From positions 243,565 through 307,564 of the forward strand of contig JANSXY010000002.1 in the NCBI GenBank assembly GCA_024742695.1: a DNA stretch of 64,000 nucleotides, given 5' to 3'. Numbering within the stretch: the first letter of the stretch is position 1; every line of letters starts with the position of its first letter. The position numbers and the translations under genes were made by a program. Of the stretch, positions 29,167 through 38,877 are shown one piece after another. This DNA is from Paracoccaceae bacterium (GTDB taxonomy: Bacteria > Pseudomonadota > Alphaproteobacteria > Rhodobacterales > Rhodobacteraceae). Below the pieces are notes generated by a model. That model saw nothing but the letters and a program-made list of their open reading frames with translations, was not told the origin of the DNA and searched no databases.

Positions 29167-30458
29167 GGCCCGGCCCGCCGTTGTGGAAGGTTCGGCGCGA
29201 ACTGGCGCGCCTGGGCCGCGATCTCGTGTCGTATCCGTCCGAACTGGCGCGAAAGGTCTATTTCCGGCGGTGGTACGATCACGTCAGCGCCCGCACGATC
29301 CGGCAGACCGAGGGGGCGTGTCCCGACGCGCCCGAGATCGGCCTCTACGTGGTCTTTCCGGTCTCCGGCGGTCAGGCCACGCACCTGCGGTTCCTGGACG
29401 AGATGCGCGCCGCCGGCATCGCACCCGTCGTCGTCTCGAACCTGCCGTTGTCGCAGGCCGACCGGACACGTTTTGCCGCGCGTTCCCGGCTGGTTGTCGA
29501 ACGGCCCAATGTAGGCCGCGATTTCGGCGGCTATCGCGACGGCATCCTGGCGATCGCGCCGCTGCTGTCACGCCTTGACCGGTTGTGGCTGCTGAACGAT
29601 TCCGTCTGGCTCGTGCCCGGGGGCGGCGACTGGTTTTCCGAGGCCCGGGGCCTTGGCGCGGACATGGTGGCGGCCACCTCGAATTTCGCACTGCCAAGGC
29701 CGGATTCCGACCGTTTCCGCGAGATTTGCTGGGCCCCGTCGACCGCGCATCGCAATTTCCACTATGCGTCCTACGCGCTGGGGTTCGGCGGGCGCATCCT
29801 GCGCGACCCCGGATTCCTCCGCTTCTGGCGCCGCCTCGACATTCGCGACGACAAGGCGCGCACGGTGCGTCGCGGCGAGATCGGTCTGTCGCAATGGGTG
29901 CTGCGCCACGGGTTCACGCATGGCGCCACCGCCGGGATCGAAACGCTCGACCGCGAGATTTCCGCCCTGCCGGACCCGCGGCTCGATCATCTGGCCCGCA
30001 CGCTCGTCATTCCGGACTGCCCGCGGCTGGAAGCGGCCCGGCAAGAGGTTCTCTTGACCGATCCGCGGTCGCCTCGCGGGCGCGAGGACCGGATCCGCCT
30101 TGTCCTCGCCACGGTGGCGCGGGTGGCGCGCGCGTATGCGCTGCCGGCCCACGACCTGCCCCGTGGTTTTCCCTTCATCAAGAAGTCACCCCTGCGACTG
30201 TCCCCCGGCGGTGCGGAGCGCCTGCTGACCGTTCTGTTGGAGAACGGTCAGCTGGTTGGCGAGGATATCCTGCGCGAAGCCCGTGAGATGGTTCGGCCCG
30301 ACACCCCGCCATCGCCCTCGACCGACCGGTTGCCGGTGTCGGCGGCCGTCAAGCCGTCCGTGCCGCCAAAGCGGCGCGCCCCGGTCGGCCCGCGCGGTGC
30401 CCTATGGGCGGAAACCGCGGCAGGGCCCGCCACGACCGGCGCGCGCGGCGTCAGGTAG
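29163..30458 (+). CDS. RgpF-like (rhamnan synthesis protein F family) glycan protein
   Basis: This is a 431-residue protein from ATG at 29163, overlapping the GT2 stop. Family features are EIGLYVVFPVSG, then VERPNVGRDFGGYRDGI and LDRLWLLNDSVWLVP, the core of the RgpF family that takes part in rhamnan-type polysaccharide assembly. The last 80 residues are proline-rich and probably disordered. A paralogue lies at 32359-33468, and an ABC exporter gene separates the two. Confidence 0.82.
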   Translation: MRPGPPLWKVRRELARLGRDLVSYPSELARKVYFRRWYDHVSARTIRQTEGACPDAPEIGLYVVFPVSGGQATHLRFLDEMRAAGIAPVVVSNLPLSQADRTRFAARSRLVVERPNVGRDFGGYRDGILAIAPLLSRLDRLWLLNDSVWLVPGGGDWFSEARGLGADMVAATSNFALPRPDSDRFREICWAPSTAHRNFHYASYALGFGGRILRDPGFLRFWRRLDIRDDKARTVRRGEIGLSQWVLRHGFTHGATAGIETLDREISALPDPRLDHLARTLVIPDCPRLEAARQEVLLTDPRSPRGREDRIRLVLATVARVARAYALPAHDLPRGFPFIKKSPLRLSPGGAERLLTVLLENGQLVGEDILREAREMVRPDTPPSPSTDRLPVSAAVKPSVPPKRRAPVGPRGALWAETAAGPATTGARGVR

Positions 30459-30474
30459 CGGCGGGTTCGCGCGC

Positions 30475-32253
30475 ATGTTTCCGGCCAAGGGCAAACGTCG
30501 GGCGATGTTCACGCCGCAGGATCTGTCGAACCTGCGCTGGTTCTGGAGCGCCTATCTGCGCGACAAGGCGCCCTGGCTGCTTTTCGTCTTCGGGATGCTC
30601 AGCCTCCAGGGGCTGGTCTACCAGCAGTTCCTGTCGCTGACCGAGAACGGCCTGCGCATCATCTTCGAAAGCGCCGAGGTCTGGGAACTGGTCAAGGTCT
30701 GCGGGGTCGTGTTCGGCCTGTTTACCCTGCGCGGGCTGCTGTCGTATCTCGTGCCACGGGTATCGGTGTGGCTGGCCAGCGACGCCACCGTGAAGCTCAG
30801 AAGCGAGCTGATCGCCCATTTCCTGCGCCTCGACCTGGCCTATTTCGAGCGCACCAAGGCCGGCGACATCATCCTGCGCCTGGTCAACCAGACCGACGCG
30901 ATGAGCGCCTTCGTCGGGCAGACGACGGTCGGCGCGGTGCGCGATGCCGTCACCGTGGTGATCGTCGCCGGCTACCTGATCCTGAAATCGCCGCTGCTGT
31001 TCTGCGCCGCGGTGATCGTGATCCCGCTGATCGTGCTGATGATGCAGATGGTCTCGCACCACATCAAGGAGATCCAGGCGCGGGCCGAGAACGCCATGGG
31101 CGATTACATGAGCGGGATCGAGGAGATGGCGAACGGCATGCGCACCGTCAAGATCTCGGCCCAGGAAGACCGGGAGCGCGACAGGCTGATCCGGGCGACA
31201 CGGGGCATACGCGATCTGGCGATCCGGCTTCAGGCCGCGCAGGCGCTGGTCATGCCCTCGATCGACATGGTCTCGGCCTTCGTCTACGTGCTGGTGATCG
31301 GCGGCGGCGGCTACATGGTGCTGACCGGCGGCTTCGGGCTCGACGCGGCGGGGATCATCACCTTCCTGCTCGGGCTGACCATCCTGTTCGATCCCACCCG
31401 AAGGCTCGCGCAGTTCTTCGCCAGCCTGCAGGCGGCCCTGATCCACCTCGACAGCCTGCGCGGCGTGTTCCGCGAGGAACCGCAGATCCGCGACCTGCCC
31501 GACGCCCATGACCGGTTCGATCCGCGTGCCGACATCCGTCTGCGGGCCGTCGATTTCGCCTATCCGGGCAGCCCCCCGCTGTTCGAGGGGCTCGACCTGA
31601 CGATGGCCGGGGGCAGGAAGACGGCCATCGTCGGCGCCACTGGTTCGGGCAAGACGACGATCCTGAGCCTCGTGACCCGGCTTTACGATGTCGACGGCGG
31701 CAGGATCACCATCGGCGACGAGACCATCCGCGACATCCGCATCAGGACGCTGCGCAAGGCGTTCTCGGTCGTGGCGCAGGACATCGTGATCTTCAACGCC
31801 TCGATCTGGGAGAACATCCGCTACGTCCGCCCCGAGGCCAGCGAGGCCGAGATCTGGGCCGCCGCCGAGGCCGCCGAGATCGCCGACCTGATCCGCAGCC
31901 GTGGCGACGCGGCGCTCGGGCCGAAGGGCACGCAGCTTTCGGGGGGGCAGAAGCAGCGCATCGCCATCGCCCGCGCGATGCTGCAGGACGCGCCGATCCT
32001 GCTGCTGGACGAGGCCACATCGGCGCTCGACCAGCGGACCGAGGAGAAGATCCAGGCCGCGCTGGAGCGGGTCGCGCGGGGGCGCACCACCGTGCTTGTC
32101 GCCCACCGCCTGTCGAGCGTCGTCTCCGCCGACTGGATCTACGTGCTCGATCACGGCCGGATCGCCGAACAGGGCACCCACGGCGAGCTGATGCGGGCCG
32201 ACGGGCTTTATGCCGCGATGTTCCGCGCGCAGAGGACGGCCTATGAGCACTGA
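30475..32253 (+). CDS. ABC exporter, fused permease/ATPase (MsbA type)
   Basis: This is a 592-residue half-transporter. Six membrane helices occupy about residues 25-310. The nucleotide-binding domain follows with Walker A GATGSGKTT at 387, signature LSGGQKQR at 488, and Walker B ILLLDEATSALD at 508. It works as a homodimer. Its place inside the glycan cluster suggests export of a lipid-linked saccharide or the mature glycan, but a peptide or lipid substrate cannot be excluded. Met11 (at 30505) is an alternative start. Confidence 0.9.
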   Translation: MFPAKGKRRAMFTPQDLSNLRWFWSAYLRDKAPWLLFVFGMLSLQGLVYQQFLSLTENGLRIIFESAEVWELVKVCGVVFGLFTLRGLLSYLVPRVSVWLASDATVKLRSELIAHFLRLDLAYFERTKAGDIILRLVNQTDAMSAFVGQTTVGAVRDAVTVVIVAGYLILKSPLLFCAAVIVIPLIVLMMQMVSHHIKEIQARAENAMGDYMSGIEEMANGMRTVKISAQEDRERDRLIRATRGIRDLAIRLQAAQALVMPSIDMVSAFVYVLVIGGGGYMVLTGGFGLDAAGIITFLLGLTILFDPTRRLAQFFASLQAALIHLDSLRGVFREEPQIRDLPDAHDRFDPRADIRLRAVDFAYPGSPPLFEGLDLTMAGGRKTAIVGATGSGKTTILSLVTRLYDVDGGRITIGDETIRDIRIRTLRKAFSVVAQDIVIFNASIWENIRYVRPEASEAEIWAAAEAAEIADLIRSRGDAALGPKGTQLSGGQKQRIAIARAMLQDAPILLLDEATSALDQRTEEKIQAALERVARGRTTVLVAHRLSSVVSADWIYVLDHGRIAEQGTHGELMRADGLYAAMFRAQRTAYEH

Positions 32254-32358
32254 GCGGGTGATGGCGTCGGCAAAGGGGCGGGTCGGCGGCCGCCCGCCCG
32301 CGTGCCGGGGGTCAGGTCGCGCGGACCGCGACTTCGGGAACAAAACGGAGGACGCCCG

Positions 32359-33468
32359 GTGACGAACCACGCAGCTCTGATTCCGCGACCCCTTGTCTTG
32401 CCTCGGACCAAGGAGAGCGGCGGCAAGACACGCCACCGGATCGAGCGGTTCCTGTCCCATCGCCTCGGCTGGGATCCGCTGCGCAAGGACGTGGCGGAAC
32501 GCGCCCGTCCCTCCGCCTCGTGGGTTCAGCCGGTTGCGCTGCCGGCGAGCACGCGGCCGCCCTCGTCATCGGTCGCGATCTTCGCCCATTTCAACCCGAT
32601 GGCCCGCGTCTCGCGGATGGTCGAGGCGCAGCTTCGGCTGCTCGCGGCCGAGGGCTTCGCGATCGATTTCGTCTCGATGACGCCGATCGCCGCGCCTCGG
32701 GATCGCCAGCGCATCGCCGCGCATGTCGCCCATGCCGTGACGCGCCGGAACTTCGGCCGCGATTTCGGGGCGTGGCGCGACATGTGGCTGCTGAACCGCG
32801 CACGGTACCTCGAGGCCGAGGAAGTGCTTTTACTCAATGACAGCATCCTTGGGCCGATCCACCCGCTCGGCCCGGTCTTTGCCGCGATGCGGGACGCCGG
32901 CGACGGCGTGTTCGGGCTGACCGACAGCCCCGACCGGGTGCCCCATCTGCAAAGCTATTTCCTGCTGTTTCGCGGCCGCGACGCGATCCGGGCGCTCGAT
33001 GGCTTCTTCGAGGCGCTGCACCTGTCGTTCAACAAGCGCCGGATGATCGAACGCGGCGAGATGGGACTTGCCCGCGCCATGCGCCGGGCCGGTGTGCCGA
33101 TGCGCGCGCTGTTTCCCTACGAAGACCTCGAACTTGCCGTGCTGAACGACACCGCGGCGCTTGAGGCGCTGTGCGCCTGCTATCCCGCGCTGCGGTCCGA
33201 TCTGCCGTCCCCCGGCGACCCGGCCGCGAACTGGCATCGCGCCCGGCTGTGGCTGAGCAGCCGGCTTTACGACCTGTCGCTGAACCCGACGCATTACTTC
33301 TGGCGGCTGCTGGTCGAGCGGTTCGGCTTTCCCTACGTGAAGACCGAGCTTGTCGTCGTGAACCCCGCGCGCCTGCCCGACCTGCGCGGCTGGCTTGACG
33401 CGCTGCCCGAGGACAGCCCGGTTTCGGCCGGAGACATACGCGAACATCTGGAGATGGTTTCGGGGTAG
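32359..33468 (+). CDS. Second RgpF-like glycan protein
   Basis: The start is GTG at 32359 (VTNHAALIPRP) with GGAG 8 bp upstream, giving 369 residues. It shares the family core with 29163-30458: SVAIFAHFNPM, then VTRRNFGRDFGAWRDMWLL and EEVLLLNDSILGPIHPLGP. It is a paralogue of that protein, shorter and without the proline-rich tail. It follows the ABC exporter by about 105 bp. The cluster therefore carries two related but distinct assembly proteins. Confidence 0.8.
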   Translation: MTNHAALIPRPLVLPRTKESGGKTRHRIERFLSHRLGWDPLRKDVAERARPSASWVQPVALPASTRPPSSSVAIFAHFNPMARVSRMVEAQLRLLAAEGFAIDFVSMTPIAAPRDRQRIAAHVAHAVTRRNFGRDFGAWRDMWLLNRARYLEAEEVLLLNDSILGPIHPLGPVFAAMRDAGDGVFGLTDSPDRVPHLQSYFLLFRGRDAIRALDGFFEALHLSFNKRRMIERGEMGLARAMRRAGVPMRALFPYEDLELAVLNDTAALEALCACYPALRSDLPSPGDPAANWHRARLWLSSRLYDLSLNPTHYFWRLLVERFGFPYVKTELVVVNPARLPDLRGWLDALPEDSPVSAGDIREHLEMVSG

Positions 33469-33514
33469 CGACACGTCCTTTCGCGCCCAACCGCCTTCGG
33501 ACAGGAGGGAAAAA

Positions 33515-34483
33515 ATGAACGACAACGGCTACAGCGTCATGCTGGATTCCGCGACGAAGTTCTTTCGCTGCATCTACATCCACGGCTGGTTTCATCACGA
33601 TAGTGATCAGCTTGAGGAGGTCCGGCTTCTGGGCGATGGGCTTATTCACCAGATTTCCGAAACCGGGATACCACACGGGGGTGTTCAGGCCTTGGGAGAG
33701 AATCTCGGCTTCGAACTCCAGTGCATTCGAAGCGCCGAGGAGCTGACCCCGGATTATTCAGTGGAGTTCCGCACCAAGAGTGGAAAAGTCCTGACATACC
33801 CCCTTTACGAGCTCTGCAAGGACCGGATCGCCGCCTATCCATCCCCGAGAATGGCCGAGAGGTTCTTGTCCGAGGTGGCGGCCCGAAAACTTTCGGTGCT
33901 CGACGTTGGCGGGCGGGCACGCAGCAAGCGGGACCGAAGCAAGGAGTTCGATACCGAAGACTACGTTGTTCTCGACATCATCGACGGGCCGAATGTCGAT
34001 GTCGTCGGCGACGCGCATGAACTCTCCCGGTTCTTCCCCCCGGATCGTTTCGACGCGTTCTATTCCGTATCCGTCTTCGAACATCTTCTGATGCCCTGGG
34101 CCGTGGTCTTGCAACTGAACAGGGTTCTGAAAACCGGGGGTATCGGCCTCATCTCGACGCATCAGACCTTGGGAATGCATGACATGCCGTGGGATTTCTG
34201 GCGGTTTTCCGATACGGCATGGGATGCGCTTTTCAACAGGATGACCGGCTTCGAGATAATTGATCGCGCCTTGGATTTCGATCAGTATATCCTTCCCTTC
34301 ATCTTCAGGCCTTCGAAGATGCAAGCGGAGAAGTCGGTGGGTTTCGAGGGTTCGGCCGTTTTGGTGCGCAAGATCGGCCCTGCGGCGGTGTCCTGGGATC
34401 TGACACCCGCCATGATTACCGAGACGGCATACCCGGACAACGATGATGGCTACGTGCCGGATGGCTTTGGCGGGCTCTACTAG
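33515..34483 (+). CDS. SAM-dependent methyltransferase, class I fold
   Basis: This is a 322-residue protein from ATG at 33515, with AGGAGG upstream. The SAM motif is LSVLDVGG at about residues 126-133; FDAFYSVSVFEHLLMP and LNRVLKTGG are the typical later motifs. The first 110 residues form a separate small domain of unknown type. Codon use and G+C (roughly 55-57% by eye in sampled stretches) are clearly below the neighbours, which suggests recent acquisition. A sugar O-methyltransferase role is inferred from the cluster. Confidence 0.8.
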   Translation: MNDNGYSVMLDSATKFFRCIYIHGWFHHDSDQLEEVRLLGDGLIHQISETGIPHGGVQALGENLGFELQCIRSAEELTPDYSVEFRTKSGKVLTYPLYELCKDRIAAYPSPRMAERFLSEVAARKLSVLDVGGRARSKRDRSKEFDTEDYVVLDIIDGPNVDVVGDAHELSRFFPPDRFDAFYSVSVFEHLLMPWAVVLQLNRVLKTGGIGLISTHQTLGMHDMPWDFWRFSDTAWDALFNRMTGFEIIDRALDFDQYILPFIFRPSKMQAEKSVGFEGSAVLVRKIGPAAVSWDLTPAMITETAYPDNDDGYVPDGFGGLY

Positions 34484-34502
34484 GGGCCGCAAGCCGCGCG
34501 CT

Positions 34503-34670
34503 CGCCGCGAACTAGGCGTGGTCCTTCTCCAGACGGGAGAGCCCGAAACCGCCATGCTGATCTTCCGGCGGCTGCTGGCCGAGGCGCCGGGGCTGCGGGC
34601 CGATCTCGAACCGCTTTGGCACGAGGCCCGCAGGCAGGCCGGCCGGCTGGCCGCCCCGCCCCCCGGCTGA
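34503..34670 (+). pseudogene. C-terminal fragment of a TPR-like protein
   Basis: The frame after the methyltransferase stop reads RRELGVVLLQTGEPETAMLI, then FRRLLAEAPGLRADLEPLW, a single tetratricopeptide-like helix pair. Upstream the same frame runs into the end of the methyltransferase with no credible start. It looks like the 3' remnant of a larger gene cut off when the lower-G+C methyltransferase gene arrived. Confidence 0.45.
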
Positions 34671-34827
34671 TCGATCCGGGCAGCCGGGGCGGCGTGGCCG
34701 GCGGGCCTGCCGCCGCCCGCGCCGGCGTGTCCGTCGCGGGTTTCGCGTGGCGCCCTTGACACGCGAGGGGGCGATCCCGACATCACGCTTCGCCCGGTCG
34801 CGCCGCGGTCGGCTGGCGAGGGAGCGT

Positions 34828-35817
34828 GTGACGGTGTTCGAGACCTGGCTGCCCCTGACACTCGGACTTGTCCTGCTGATCGCCGGCGGCGAACTCCTGG
34901 TCCGCGGCGCCGTGCGGGTGGCGGACGGGATGGGGGTTTCGCCCCTCGTCATCGGCCTCACCCTCGTCGGCTTCGGAACCTCGACGCCGGAACTGGTCAC
35001 CTCCGTCCAGGCCGCGCTGACCGGCGCGCCGGGGATCGCCTACGGCAACATCGTCGGCTCGAACATCGCCAACATCCTGCTGATCGGCGGGGCCGCCGCG
35101 CTGCTCAGCCCGATGGTCGTCGCCTCGACGGCGCTGCGGCGCGACGGCGCGGTGATGCTGGCCGTCGCCGTCGTGTTCGCGATCATCGCCGCCGCCATGC
35201 CGCCGGGACGGGCGGTGGGCGCGGCGCTTGTCGCGGCGCTGGCCGCCTATATCTACCTCGCCTTCCGGCAGGAGCGCGCCGCCGCGCCGTCCGGCCACGG
35301 CGCGGTCCATGACAAGAGCCTTGCCTTGCAGCAGGCCGATCCGGCCCTCGCCCCCGCCGCCCGGCCCCGGGCCCCGGTTGCCGCCGCGCTGCTGACCGCG
35401 CTTGGCGGGCTGGTGCTGGTGGTGTTCGGCGGCAAGTTCCTTGTCGATGGCGCGGTGTCGCTGGCGCGCGGCTTCGGCGTTTCGGAAACGGTGATCGGGC
35501 TGACCATCGTCGCGGTCGGAACCTCGATGCCCGAATTCGTGACTTCGGTGGTGGCGGGCCTTCGCAAGCAGGGCGACGTTGCCTTCGGCAACATCGTCGG
35601 ATCGAACATCTACAACATACTCGGGATCGGCGGCTTCACGGCGCTGATCGCGCCGGGGCCGGTGCCGATGGAGATCGTGACATTCGACAACCTCGTCATG
35701 GTCGGTGTTTCGATGGCGCTGTTGGGCTTCGCGTGGACGGGCTTCCGGATCGCGCGCTGGGAGGGGGCGGCCCTGCTGGGCGGCTACGCGGCCTACCTCG
35801 TCGCGATCTGGCCGTGA
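34828..35817 (+). CDS. Calcium/sodium (cation/proton) antiporter of the CaCA family
   Basis: This is a 329-residue inner-membrane exchanger with about ten helices. The two inverted alpha repeats are obvious: GFGTSTPELVTSVQAALTG with GNIVGSNIANILLIGG, and AVGTSMPEFVTSVVAGLR with GNIVGSNIYNILGIGG. These carry the ion-binding residues. The GTG at 34828 is chosen as start; a second GTG two codons later is possible. It resembles YrbG. It is convergent with the SulP gene. Confidence 0.92.
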   Translation: MTVFETWLPLTLGLVLLIAGGELLVRGAVRVADGMGVSPLVIGLTLVGFGTSTPELVTSVQAALTGAPGIAYGNIVGSNIANILLIGGAAALLSPMVVASTALRRDGAVMLAVAVVFAIIAAAMPPGRAVGAALVAALAAYIYLAFRQERAAAPSGHGAVHDKSLALQQADPALAPAARPRAPVAAALLTALGGLVLVVFGGKFLVDGAVSLARGFGVSETVIGLTIVAVGTSMPEFVTSVVAGLRKQGDVAFGNIVGSNIYNILGIGGFTALIAPGPVPMEIVTFDNLVMVGVSMALLGFAWTGFRIARWEGAALLGGYAAYLVAIWP

Positions 35818-35862
35818 CCGCGCCACCGGCCCGCGGCGACGGCCGGCGCGGCGACGGATGCC

Positions 35863-37128
35863 TCACCGCTCCGGAGGGGTCCAATCGGTCCGCGTCTCGG
35901 TGCGGCGGCCCAGCCGCAACGCAAGACCGGCCGCCACCCCCACCGAAATCGCCACGGTCAGGTCGATCAGCACCGTCAGGACCAGCGTCAGCAGCAACAG
36001 CGCCCGGTCGCTTGGGCGGGCGCGGGCATAGTCCCGCCACTTGTGCGGCTCGCTCATGTTCCAGGCGGTGAGGATCAACAGCGCGGCCAGCGCCGGCATC
36101 GCCAGGTAGCCGGCCAGCGGCGCGGCGACCGCCATGACGATCAGGATCGTCACGGCATGGACCATTCCGGCGACCGGGGTCTTGCCGCCGGCGCGGACAT
36201 TGGTGGCGGTGCGGGCGATCGCCCCGGTGGCCGGCAGGCCCCCGAACACGGCCGAGGCGACATTGGCGACCCCCTGCGCCATCAGTTCCGCATCGGGCCG
36301 ATGCCGGCCGCCGATCATGCGATCCGCCACCATCGCCGACAGCAGCGACTCGACGCCGGCGAGGAACGCGATCACCACGGCGGAGGGGAAGAGCTCGACG
36401 ATCCGGGCCCAGCTCATGCGCGGGATCTCGGGCGCGGGCAGCGTGGACGGCAGGTCGCCGAACCGCGACCGGATGGTGTCGACGTCAAGCGCGAACAGCG
36501 CCACGCCCGCAGACGCCAGCGCCACCGCGACGATCAGGCCGGGCCAGCGCGGGGCGATCCGCCGGAACCCGACGATCAGCACCACCGCCAGGACCGCGAT
36601 GCCCAGCGCCGAGGGGTTCAGCGTCGTCCGCGCGTCCCACAGCACCGGAACCTTCGCGAGGAAATCCGCCGGCAGCGACTCGGCGGTCAGCCCGAAGAAA
36701 TCCTTGATCTGGCTGGTCGCGATGATGATCGCGATCCCGATCGTGAAGCCGTTGATCACCGCCTCGGGAACGAAGGCGACAAGCCGCCCGGCACGCAGGG
36801 CACCGGCAACCATCAGGATCAGGCCCGCCATCAGCGTCGCCAGCACCAGCCCGTCGAACCCGTGTTCGGCGATCACGCCGAAGACCACCACGATGAACGC
36901 CCCGGTCGGCCCGCCGATCTGCACCCGGCTGCCGCCAAGCGCGGAAATCAGGAACCCGGCGACGATCGCCGTGGTCAGCCCGGTGGCCGGGTCGGCGCCC
37001 GATGCGATGGCGATGGCCAGGCTGAGCGGCAGCGCGACCATGGCGACGGTGACGCCGGCCACGAGGTCGGCGCCGAACTGGGCCGCGTCATAGGTCTTCA
37101 GGGTCGTCAGCAGCTTCGGTTGGCGCAT
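35863..37128 (-). CDS. SulP-family anion permease lacking a STAS domain
   Basis: This is a 421-residue membrane protein from ATG at 37128 ([20 protein letters not shown]). The N-terminal family signature [19 protein letters not shown] and the later [18 protein letters not shown] match SulP transporters of sulfate, bicarbonate or dicarboxylates. Most SulP proteins continue with a cytoplasmic STAS domain; here the protein ends about 20 residues after the last helix ([18 protein letters not shown]). Substrate unknown. It is divergent from the TRAP gene set at 37313, with 184 bp between starts. Confidence 0.88.
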   Translation of the reverse strand: MRQPKLLTTLKTYDAAQFGADLVAGVTVAMVALPLSLAIAIASGADPATGLTTAIVAGFLISALGGSRVQIGGPTGAFIVVVFGVIAEHGFDGLVLATLMAGLILMVAGALRAGRLVAFVPEAVINGFTIGIAIIIATSQIKDFFGLTAESLPADFLAKVPVLWDARTTLNPSALGIAVLAVVLIVGFRRIAPRWPGLIVAVALASAGVALFALDVDTIRSRFGDLPSTLPAPEIPRMSWARIVELFPSAVVIAFLAGVESLLSAMVADRMIGGRHRPDAELMAQGVANVASAVFGGLPATGAIARTATNVRAGGKTPVAGMVHAVTILIVMAVAAPLAGYLAMPALAALLILTAWNMSEPHKWRDYARARPSDRALLLLTLVLTVLIDLTVAISVGVAAGLALRLGRRTETRTDWTPPER

Positions 37129-37312
37129 GGCTTCCACCGGCCTTTGTCGCCCCGATCTATCCGCCACGTTCGCCGGCAACTCAATGGCCATCTCTTGCAG
37201 CAGGGCCCGTTGCCTCGGCGCGGCGACGATTTCGCGGCGGCGCGGAAAAGATTCCCCCCATTGCCGCAATTCCGGCTTGGGTCTAGGTTTCGGGAAAACA
37301 GGGAGAACGAAG

Positions 37313-38323
37313 ATGTTTGAAAATCTTGGTCGCGCAGTGTCGGCGGCGCTGGTTCTGGGACTCGCCGCCGGTGCCGGGTACGCCACGGAATGGAAGTTCA
37401 ACAATGGCCTCCCCGAAGGCCGGGGCGAATCGGCGCAGCTGGAGACCTTCGCGGCGGACGTGGCGGAGTTGAGCGGCGGCAGCCTGACCATCGACGTCTT
37501 TCATGGCGGTTCCCTGAACCTCAAGGACAACGACGTGGCGCGCTGGCTGCCCCGCGGCGCGGTCGAGATGGGCCTGGTCTGGGCGAACTACCTGGGCCGC
37601 GACGTTCCCGCGCTGAACGCGGTGATGATCCAGGGCTCGGTCGGCAGCCCCGATGAGCTGATTGCCGCCCTGCCCGAGATCCAGGAAATCTACACCGAGG
37701 TGCTGGGCGAGTTGGACATCGTGCCGACCGGCTTCATGGCGCTGCCGTTGCTGAAGGCCTCGATCTTCTGCAGCGGGGATCCCGTCCGCTCGCTCGAGGA
37801 TCTCAGGACCAGGAAGCTGCGCGTCTGGAGCAACGACCAGGTCGAAACCTTCACCAAGCTGGGTGTTTCGGCGCAGATCGTCGGGCAGAACGATCTTTAC
37901 GTGGCGCTGCAGACCGGCGTGGTCGATTGCGCCGTGTATCCCGCGCTGTTCGCGCACACGATCTCGCTTCAGGAGGTGACGGACTACGCGTCCTACCTCT
38001 ATCCGGTGGCCGGCGTTCCCTATGTGCTGGGCGCGTCGAAGGCGGCCTGGGAGGGTCTGAGCGATGCCGAGCGCGACGCCGTAAGCACCGCCGCCGCCCG
38101 CGTCTGGGAGCGGACCAACGAGTATTCCAAGGCCGAAGAGAACGAACAGGCCGCCCGCGCCAAGCTGGCCGAGCAGGGGATCGAGTTCCTCGAGCCGTTC
38201 TCGGACGAGGATCGCGCCGCGTTTCTCGAAGCCGCGTCGGCCACCTGGCTGGAAATGGCCGAGGAAGCCGGCGGCAAGGCGCCCGAATACCGCCAGCGTA
38301 TCCTCGACGTTCTCGGACGCTGA
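37313..38323 (+). CDS. TRAP transporter substrate-binding protein (DctP family)
   Basis: This is a 336-residue periplasmic protein. The signal peptide is clear ([20 protein letters not shown], ending around YATE). The binding fold shows [12 protein letters not shown] with the conserved Arg that contacts the carboxylate in characterised members, and [21 protein letters not shown] precedes the ATG. It is first in a three-gene TRAP operon. Ligand unknown, probably an organic acid. Confidence 0.92.
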   Translation: MFENLGRAVSAALVLGLAAGAGYATEWKFNNGLPEGRGESAQLETFAADVAELSGGSLTIDVFHGGSLNLKDNDVARWLPRGAVEMGLVWANYLGRDVPALNAVMIQGSVGSPDELIAALPEIQEIYTEVLGELDIVPTGFMALPLLKASIFCSGDPVRSLEDLRTRKLRVWSNDQVETFTKLGVSAQIVGQNDLYVALQTGVVDCAVYPALFAHTISLQEVTDYASYLYPVAGVPYVLGASKAAWEGLSDAERDAVSTAAARVWERTNEYSKAEENEQAARAKLAEQGIEFLEPFSDEDRAAFLEAASATWLEMAEEAGGKAPEYRQRILDVLGR

Positions 38324-38367
38324 GGTTGCAGGGCGACCGGACAGGAGACGGGCGACAGGGCATAGCC

Positions 38368-38859
38368 GTGCGTATCGGCAAGGGCCTGACGCCCGTCTTC
38401 GTCGCCATGGCCGTGCTGGCGGCGCTGGCGGGCGCGGCGATCGTCGTGCTGATCGGCGCCAGCGTGGCGATGCGGTACTTCGCCTTCGCGCCGTTCCGGT
38501 TCACCGAAGAACTTGTCGGACTGCTGATGACGGCGGCGTTCTTCCTGGCGCTGCCGCTGGTGACGCTGCGCGCCGATCACGTGCGGGTTCTGGTGCTTGT
38601 CGCCGCGCTGCCGGAGCCGGCCCGAAGATGGACCGGACGGCTGGCGGCCCTGTTCGGCGCCGGTTTCTGCCTGTGGTTCGCGGCCTTGTGCCTGCCCTGG
38701 CTAGAGTTCGCGATCGACCGCAACATCAAGACCGAGGTCGGGCGGTTGCTGATGTATCCCTGGATGGCCCTCGTGCCGGTGTCGATGGCGCTCAGCCTCG
38801 TGGCCTTCGTGGCGGGTGCCGCCGCCGCGGCGGACAGGCCGGCGCCGGGGCCGCCCTGA
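38368..38859 (+). CDS. TRAP transporter small membrane subunit (DctQ family)
   Basis: This is a 163-residue protein with four membrane helices. The start is assigned to GTG at 38368 (VRIGKGLTPVFVAMAVL). The loop FRFTEELVGLLMTAAFFLAL and the segment LVTLRADHVRV are standard for DctQ. It lies between dctP-like and dctM-like genes with short gaps (44 and 18 bp). Confidence 0.9.
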   Translation: MRIGKGLTPVFVAMAVLAALAGAAIVVLIGASVAMRYFAFAPFRFTEELVGLLMTAAFFLALPLVTLRADHVRVLVLVAALPEPARRWTGRLAALFGAGFCLWFAALCLPWLEFAIDRNIKTEVGRLLMYPWMALVPVSMALSLVAFVAGAAAAADRPAPGPP

Positions 38860-38877
38860 CCGGACAGAAGGAAGGCG

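Noticed and set aside
30451..32460. 669-codon ORF opposite the ABC exporter
   Set aside because: The sense strand has intact Walker A, signature and Walker B motifs; the antisense frame has none.
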